DNA of 5,769 nucleotides, from positions 1 to 5,769 of the forward strand of contig JACRCA010000138.1 of NCBI GenBank assembly GCA_016234425.1. Reading direction: 5' to 3'. Source of the stretch: Deltaproteobacteria bacterium (lineage in GTDB: Bacteria; Desulfobacterota; SM23-61). Below the pieces are notes generated by a model. That model made no database searches, was not told where the DNA came from, and worked only from the letters and a program-made list of their open reading frames with translations. Below, one piece after another: positions 5,598 through 5,769 of this stretch. Both the position numbers and the translations under genes were made by a program. Every line of letters begins with the position of its first letter. The first letter of the stretch is position 1.

Positions 5598-5769
5598 TTA
5601 TTGGCCCTTCATGGTCATAGGCAAAAACAGAGCAATCTGGGGGAAAATCGAAATTATCAGAATGGCTAACAGAGCGACCCCAATGAATCCCCCTACGCCG
5701 GCAAACACCCTTGAGAGAGGTTCACCTGTTACCCCGGACATGACAAAACAATTTAACCCAAAAGGAGGC
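5598..5769 (-). CDS. dctM: TRAP transporter large permease, DctM family (partial, C-terminal 56 residues)
   Basis: This is the tail of the large membrane subunit of a tripartite ATP-independent periplasmic (TRAP) transporter, which imports carboxylates using an ion gradient with a periplasmic binding protein. The visible part starts PPFGLNCFVMSGVTGEPLSR, where the PP-x-GLN-x-FVM and GVTGEPLSRVF words are highly characteristic of the DctM C-terminal end. The final membrane helix is at about residues 24-50 (FIGVALLAILIISIFPQIALF). The C-terminus MKGQ and TAA stop are complete; the rest of the gene, normally about 430 residues, lies beyond the right edge. It precedes the Zn-ribbon/OB-fold gene by 86 bases on the same strand, so the transporter probably feeds the acyl-CoA genes. 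The substrate is unknown. Confidence 0.9.
   Translation of the reverse strand, partial: PPFGLNCFVMSGVTGEPLSRVFAGVGGFIGVALLAILIISIFPQIALFLPMTMKGQ

Noticed and set aside
1..5769. CRISPR array, tRNA, rRNA, phage or transposase genes
   Set aside because: No regularly spaced repeats, no cloverleaf-like segments noticed, and no transposase or integrase motifs in any frame.

Overview
The window looks like an anaerobic, acyl-CoA-metabolising bacterium. The best fit is an uncultured member of Desulfobacterota (the former Deltaproteobacteria) or a neighbouring lineage. This rests on the gene families (split cobalamin-dependent acyl-CoA mutase, thiolase with a Zn-ribbon/OB-fold partner, TRAP and TTT organic-acid transporters), moderate GC content, and a dispersed palindromic intergenic repeat of a kind I associate with such genomes. 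The placement is inferred; there is no marker gene.

Every supported gene is on the minus strand, so the layout is read from right to left. (1) 5598-5769: C-terminal end of a TRAP-transporter large permease (DctM), cut by the window edge. (2) 5092-5511: a 139-residue Zn-ribbon/OB-fold (DUF35-type) protein, best started at a TTG behind a strong Shine-Dalgarno (SD). (3) 3853-5043: a 396-residue SCP2/SCP-x-type thiolase, the usual partner of DUF35 proteins. (4) 2216-3686: an AMP-forming acyl-CoA ligase gene broken by an in-frame TGA and a frameshifting internal deletion in its N-terminal part, with the rest well conserved. (5) 538-2253: a 571-residue acyl-CoA (methylmalonyl-CoA type) mutase large subunit. 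It overlaps the ligase gene by 38 bases and has an excellent SD. (6) 196-537: no confident gene; it holds a long imperfect inverted repeat and a doubtful 55-codon ORF. (7) 1-195: N-terminal part of a TctB-family small permease of a tripartite tricarboxylate transporter.

Taken together, the genes suggest a catabolic operon for a carboxylic acid: uptake by a solute-binding-protein-dependent transporter, CoA activation by the ligase, carbon-skeleton rearrangement by the mutase, and thiolytic C-C cleavage by the thiolase/OB-fold pair. Two things make it unusual. The ligase is a pseudogene in this sequence. The mutase keeps the fold motifs of its family but has replaced several residues that line the active site of true methylmalonyl-CoA mutases, including the catalytic His (Gln here). 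No B12-binding small subunit is present in the window. The substrate therefore cannot be named from sequence alone and may not be methylmalonyl-CoA.
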